Of a stretch of 8,253 bases of DNA, positions 6,339 through 8,253 are shown in pieces (the first letter of the stretch is position 1; each line of letters opens with the position of its first letter). The position numbers were made by a program, and so were the translations under genes. The notes beneath the pieces are model-generated. The model saw only the letters and a list, made by a program, of their open reading frames with translations, was not told where the DNA came from and ran no database searches. Origin of the DNA: Acidobacteriota bacterium (GTDB taxonomy: Bacteria > Acidobacteriota > Terriglobia > Acidoferrales > 2-02-FULL-67-57); contig JACQTG010000261.1 of assembly GCA_016210895.1 (NCBI GenBank), forward strand, positions 1-8,253. The letters are read 5' to 3'.

Positions 6339-7628
6339 TTATTTGGGAACCTTTGTCGTGGACTTAAGATCATCCGCAATCGCCGCGTAGGTCATGGCGA
6401 TGAAGGTGTCGCGCACGGAGTCTGGCTCCTCGGATTCGAGTCTGTTTTGCTGAATCATGAAGATTCCAACTAAGTCTTCTTGTGGATCAACCCAGCCGAA
6501 AGTTCCTCGGAGGCCGCTGTGTCCATAGGCTCCAGCCGATTCTAGGCTAAACTTATCGCCTCGCCGCTCGCGGTGAACGCCCCAACCCAGGCCGTACCCC
6601 CACCAGCGCTCGGCCACCAAATCGCCGGTGTGGACGGCGGTCATTACTTCTACCGAGGCGCGCGAAAGAATCCGCACGCCGTTGTAGGTTCCTCCGTTGA
6701 GCATCATTTGGTAAAAGGCAGCCATATCTGATGCCGTAGAGAACATCCCCCACGATGGTCTTGCGTACTGCATGGATGCGACGAATGCGCCATACGCTTC
6801 TGGCCCTTGGGTTTGCCAATCTGGGTTCAAGGAACCCTCGACCCTCTTTAGCTTTCCGTTCTGCGGCTTGTAGGCGGAGGCGATGCCGTTGTACTTTTCG
6901 GGCGGTGGAAAGAAAAAGCTGTCCTTCATCCCGAGCGGTCGAAGGATACGCTGCTCTATAAACTTTTCGTAAGGCTGGCCGGAGGCGACCTCGATGATCC
7001 GTCCCAGTATTTCGAAGCCCGGGTCACTATACAGAAGCTTTGTTCCAGGCTCGAATTCGAGCGGCTCTTGCGACAGGGTGGCGACGTTTTCTGCCAGAGT
7101 TTTACTCAGCTTATCAGGGCTGGGGTCGCCGGGCATGCCGGAGGTGTGCGTCAGCAAATCGCGCATGGTGATGGGCCGAGAGGGCTTCTTGGTTGTCAGG
7201 ACTTTTTCTCCCTCGCGTTTGTCAACCACCAACTGGTTCCGGAATTCCGGCACATACTTCTCGACCGGATCGCTGAGCAGGAGGCGCCCCTCCTCCAGCA
7301 GGATCATGATGCCCACGGCCGTAATGGGCTTGGTCATGGACCGGATCTGGAAGATGCTGTCGGTGCGCATCGGCGTTTTAGTTTCCAGGTCCAGGTAGCC
7401 GACCGCTTCCAGGCTGGCCACCACACCGTGCCGGGCCACCAAAGTGACGGCACCGGCGATGGTGCCACTGTCAACGAACTCCTTCATCCGGGCGGGAATT
7501 CTGGCTAATCGCTCCGGGTCCATGCCCGCCTTGGAAATGTCGGCGGTGGACCTTACATCCGCAGATTGAGCGAACAAGCCACATGCCACGGCCGAGACGA
7601 TTACAGCCAAACGCAGTGCGCGTTTCAT
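6339..7628 (-). CDS. Serine hydrolase of the class C beta-lactamase / penicillin-binding family
   Basis: The product has 429 residues from the ATG at 7628. It has a signal peptide ('MKRALR', hydrophobic 7-20, likely cut at 'LFA/QS'); C16 in 'AVAC' is a weak lipobox. The beta-lactamase fold motifs are in order: nucleophile S97 and K100 in 'RSMTK', then Y200 in 'YSDPGFEILG' in the YxN position with Asp for Asn, and 'GHSG' (369-372) for the KTG triad. 'RDLLTHTSGMPGD' is the usual conserved block. Members include esterases, D-amino-acid peptidases and true AmpC enzymes; YSD and HSG favour an esterase/peptidase type, so I do not call this an antibiotic-resistance gene. The substrate is unknown. 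Codons such as TTA, ATA, AGA and AGG occur here although they are nearly absent from neighbours. An in-frame TTG at 7658 overlaps the upstream gene's end and is rejected; GAGAGAG lies 4 nt before ATG 7628. Confidence 0.92.
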   Translation of the reverse strand: MKRALRLAVIVSAVACGLFAQSADVRSTADISKAGMDPERLARIPARMKEFVDSGTIAGAVTLVARHGVVASLEAVGYLDLETKTPMRTDSIFQIRSMTKPITAVGIMILLEEGRLLLSDPVEKYVPEFRNQLVVDKREGEKVLTTKKPSRPITMRDLLTHTSGMPGDPSPDKLSKTLAENVATLSQEPLEFEPGTKLLYSDPGFEILGRIIEVASGQPYEKFIEQRILRPLGMKDSFFFPPPEKYNGIASAYKPQNGKLKRVEGSLNPDWQTQGPEAYGAFVASMQYARPSWGMFSTASDMAAFYQMMLNGGTYNGVRILSRASVEVMTAVHTGDLVAERWWGYGLGWGVHRERRGDKFSLESAGAYGHSGLRGTFGWVDPQEDLVGIFMIQQNRLESEEPDSVRDTFIAMTYAAIADDLKSTTKVPK

Positions 7629-7645
7629 GGGGCTCTCTCGCGGAC

Positions 7646-8253
7646 CTAGCGGACCCAACCGGCGGGGACGCCCTTGCGACGGGCTTCGGCTTGGACGTCC
7701 TCGATCTGCTGCTGGATCTGAGTGCGGCGCTGCTCGAGCCGCCGGAGGGTGTCCTGGACGTCCACGCCCGCCGCATCGGTGTTGAGGTCGAGGGTGTTCG
7801 ACGCCGCGCGACCCTGGTTGGAGCGGAGCTGGTTGAGCTGCTGCTCGATTTGCGCCAGCTCGGCCCGCAGCGGCGCCAGGCGCTCCTGCCAGTACTCGCG
7901 CGTTTCTTCCTTGGATGGCTGCGACGCCGACTCTTCGCCAGCCTCGCCCTCAACGGCCTCGCCTTCGTCCGCCGCGGCGCGGGCGCTGCCGAGCACGCTG
8001 ATGGCGCCGCCCTCCAGACGCTCCAGGTCTTCGTTGGTCCAGACGCTGTGCTCCTGGCTGCGGTTGGCGCTGGCCGTCGCCACCAGGCTCACCTCGGCCA
8101 GCGGAAACTGGTAGGCGCGGCCGTCGGTGCCGGTGAACTTCACGATGCACTGCTCGAGCGAGGAGCGGCTCTGCGCTTCAATCCGTTGCCCGTTCTTCAG
8201 CACCACCGTATAGGCGCTCGCCAGCAAAGGAACGAGCACGAGCGCGAGAATTA
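7646..8253 (-). CDS. Secreted SH3-like/coiled-coil envelope protein, Acidobacteriota-type (5' end outside window)
   Basis: The frame runs off the right edge. The first visible residues, 'ILALVLVPLLASA', are the hydrophobic core and cleavage site of a signal peptide, so the true start lies beyond 8253; an in-frame GTG at 8239 falls inside that core and is not the start. About 202 residues are visible. Mature residues begin 'YTVVLKNGQRIEA', followed by 'GRAYQFPLAEVSLV', a small beta-strand module of the kind that reads 'VLKDGR...YxIPLxxV'. A low-complexity acidic/alanine linker comes next, then two heptad-like helices ('YWQERLAPLRAELAQIEQQL' and 'TLRRLEQRRTQIQQQIEDVQ'), ending in 'GVPAGWVR'. 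I recall this layout from many Acidobacteriota proteins without known function. No enzyme motif is present, so a structural or scaffold role in the periplasm is a guess. The stop is 17 nt before the serine hydrolase gene, which suggests cotranscription. Confidence 0.8.
   Translation of the reverse strand, partial: ILALVLVPLLASAYTVVLKNGQRIEAQSRSSLEQCIVKFTGTDGRAYQFPLAEVSLVATASANRSQEHSVWTNEDLERLEGGAISVLGSARAAADEGEAVEGEAGEESASQPSKEETREYWQERLAPLRAELAQIEQQLNQLRSNQGRAASNTLDLNTDAAGVDVQDTLRRLEQRRTQIQQQIEDVQAEARRKGVPAGWVR

Noticed and set aside
6339..7628. Antibiotic-resistance beta-lactamase
   Set aside because: The fold motifs fit, but YSD in place of YxN and HSG in place of KTG are typical of esterase/peptidase relatives, and there is no ampR-like regulator or mobile element beside it.

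Overview
This 8.25 kb window comes from a high-GC, Gram-negative-type bacterium. Most codons end in G or C, and nearly every protein carries a signal peptide or membrane anchor. The best pointer to the phylum is the coiled-coil envelope protein at the right edge: its SH3-like N-terminal part, paired coiled coil and C-terminal 'GVPAGWVR' tail match, from memory, a family common in Acidobacteriota. M16 peptidase pairs and serine hydrolases with an 'LFAQ'-type signal peptide fit the same phylum. This assignment is inference, not proof.

Left part (1-2101). The 3' end of a NadD-like nucleotidyltransferase gene (+ strand) converges, 13 nt away, on a full-length sppA (- strand, 304-1995). sppA encodes a tandem-domain, membrane-anchored signal peptide peptidase with both catalytic residues. 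It has a good sigma70-type promoter (TTGACG-17 bp-TACGAT) in the short intergenic region it shares with a divergent gene.

Middle (2102-2565). A 127-residue cytosolic-looking orphan protein with five cysteines in its C-terminal half (+ strand) ends at a 70-nt inverted repeat (17-nt arms, 16 pairs). The repeat fills the gap between this gene and the convergent operon to its right.

Right part (2566-8253). Four genes lie on the - strand in one direction with gaps of 17, 62 and 12 nt and form a probable envelope operon. In transcription order they are: the coiled-coil envelope protein (5' end outside the window), a class C beta-lactamase-family serine hydrolase, a catalytically intact M16 zinc peptidase, and an M16 homologue whose HxxEH site is destroyed and which is fused to a C-terminal LolA-like domain. 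The two M16 proteins probably form an active/inactive heterodimer in the periplasm. The serine hydrolase differs from its neighbours in codon use.

No stretch over 300 bases lacks a gene. I see no tRNA, rRNA, CRISPR array, insertion sequence or phage gene. The genes belong to known families except the 127-aa orphan. The less ordinary points are the M16-LolA fusion pair, the orphan protein and the large inverted repeat.
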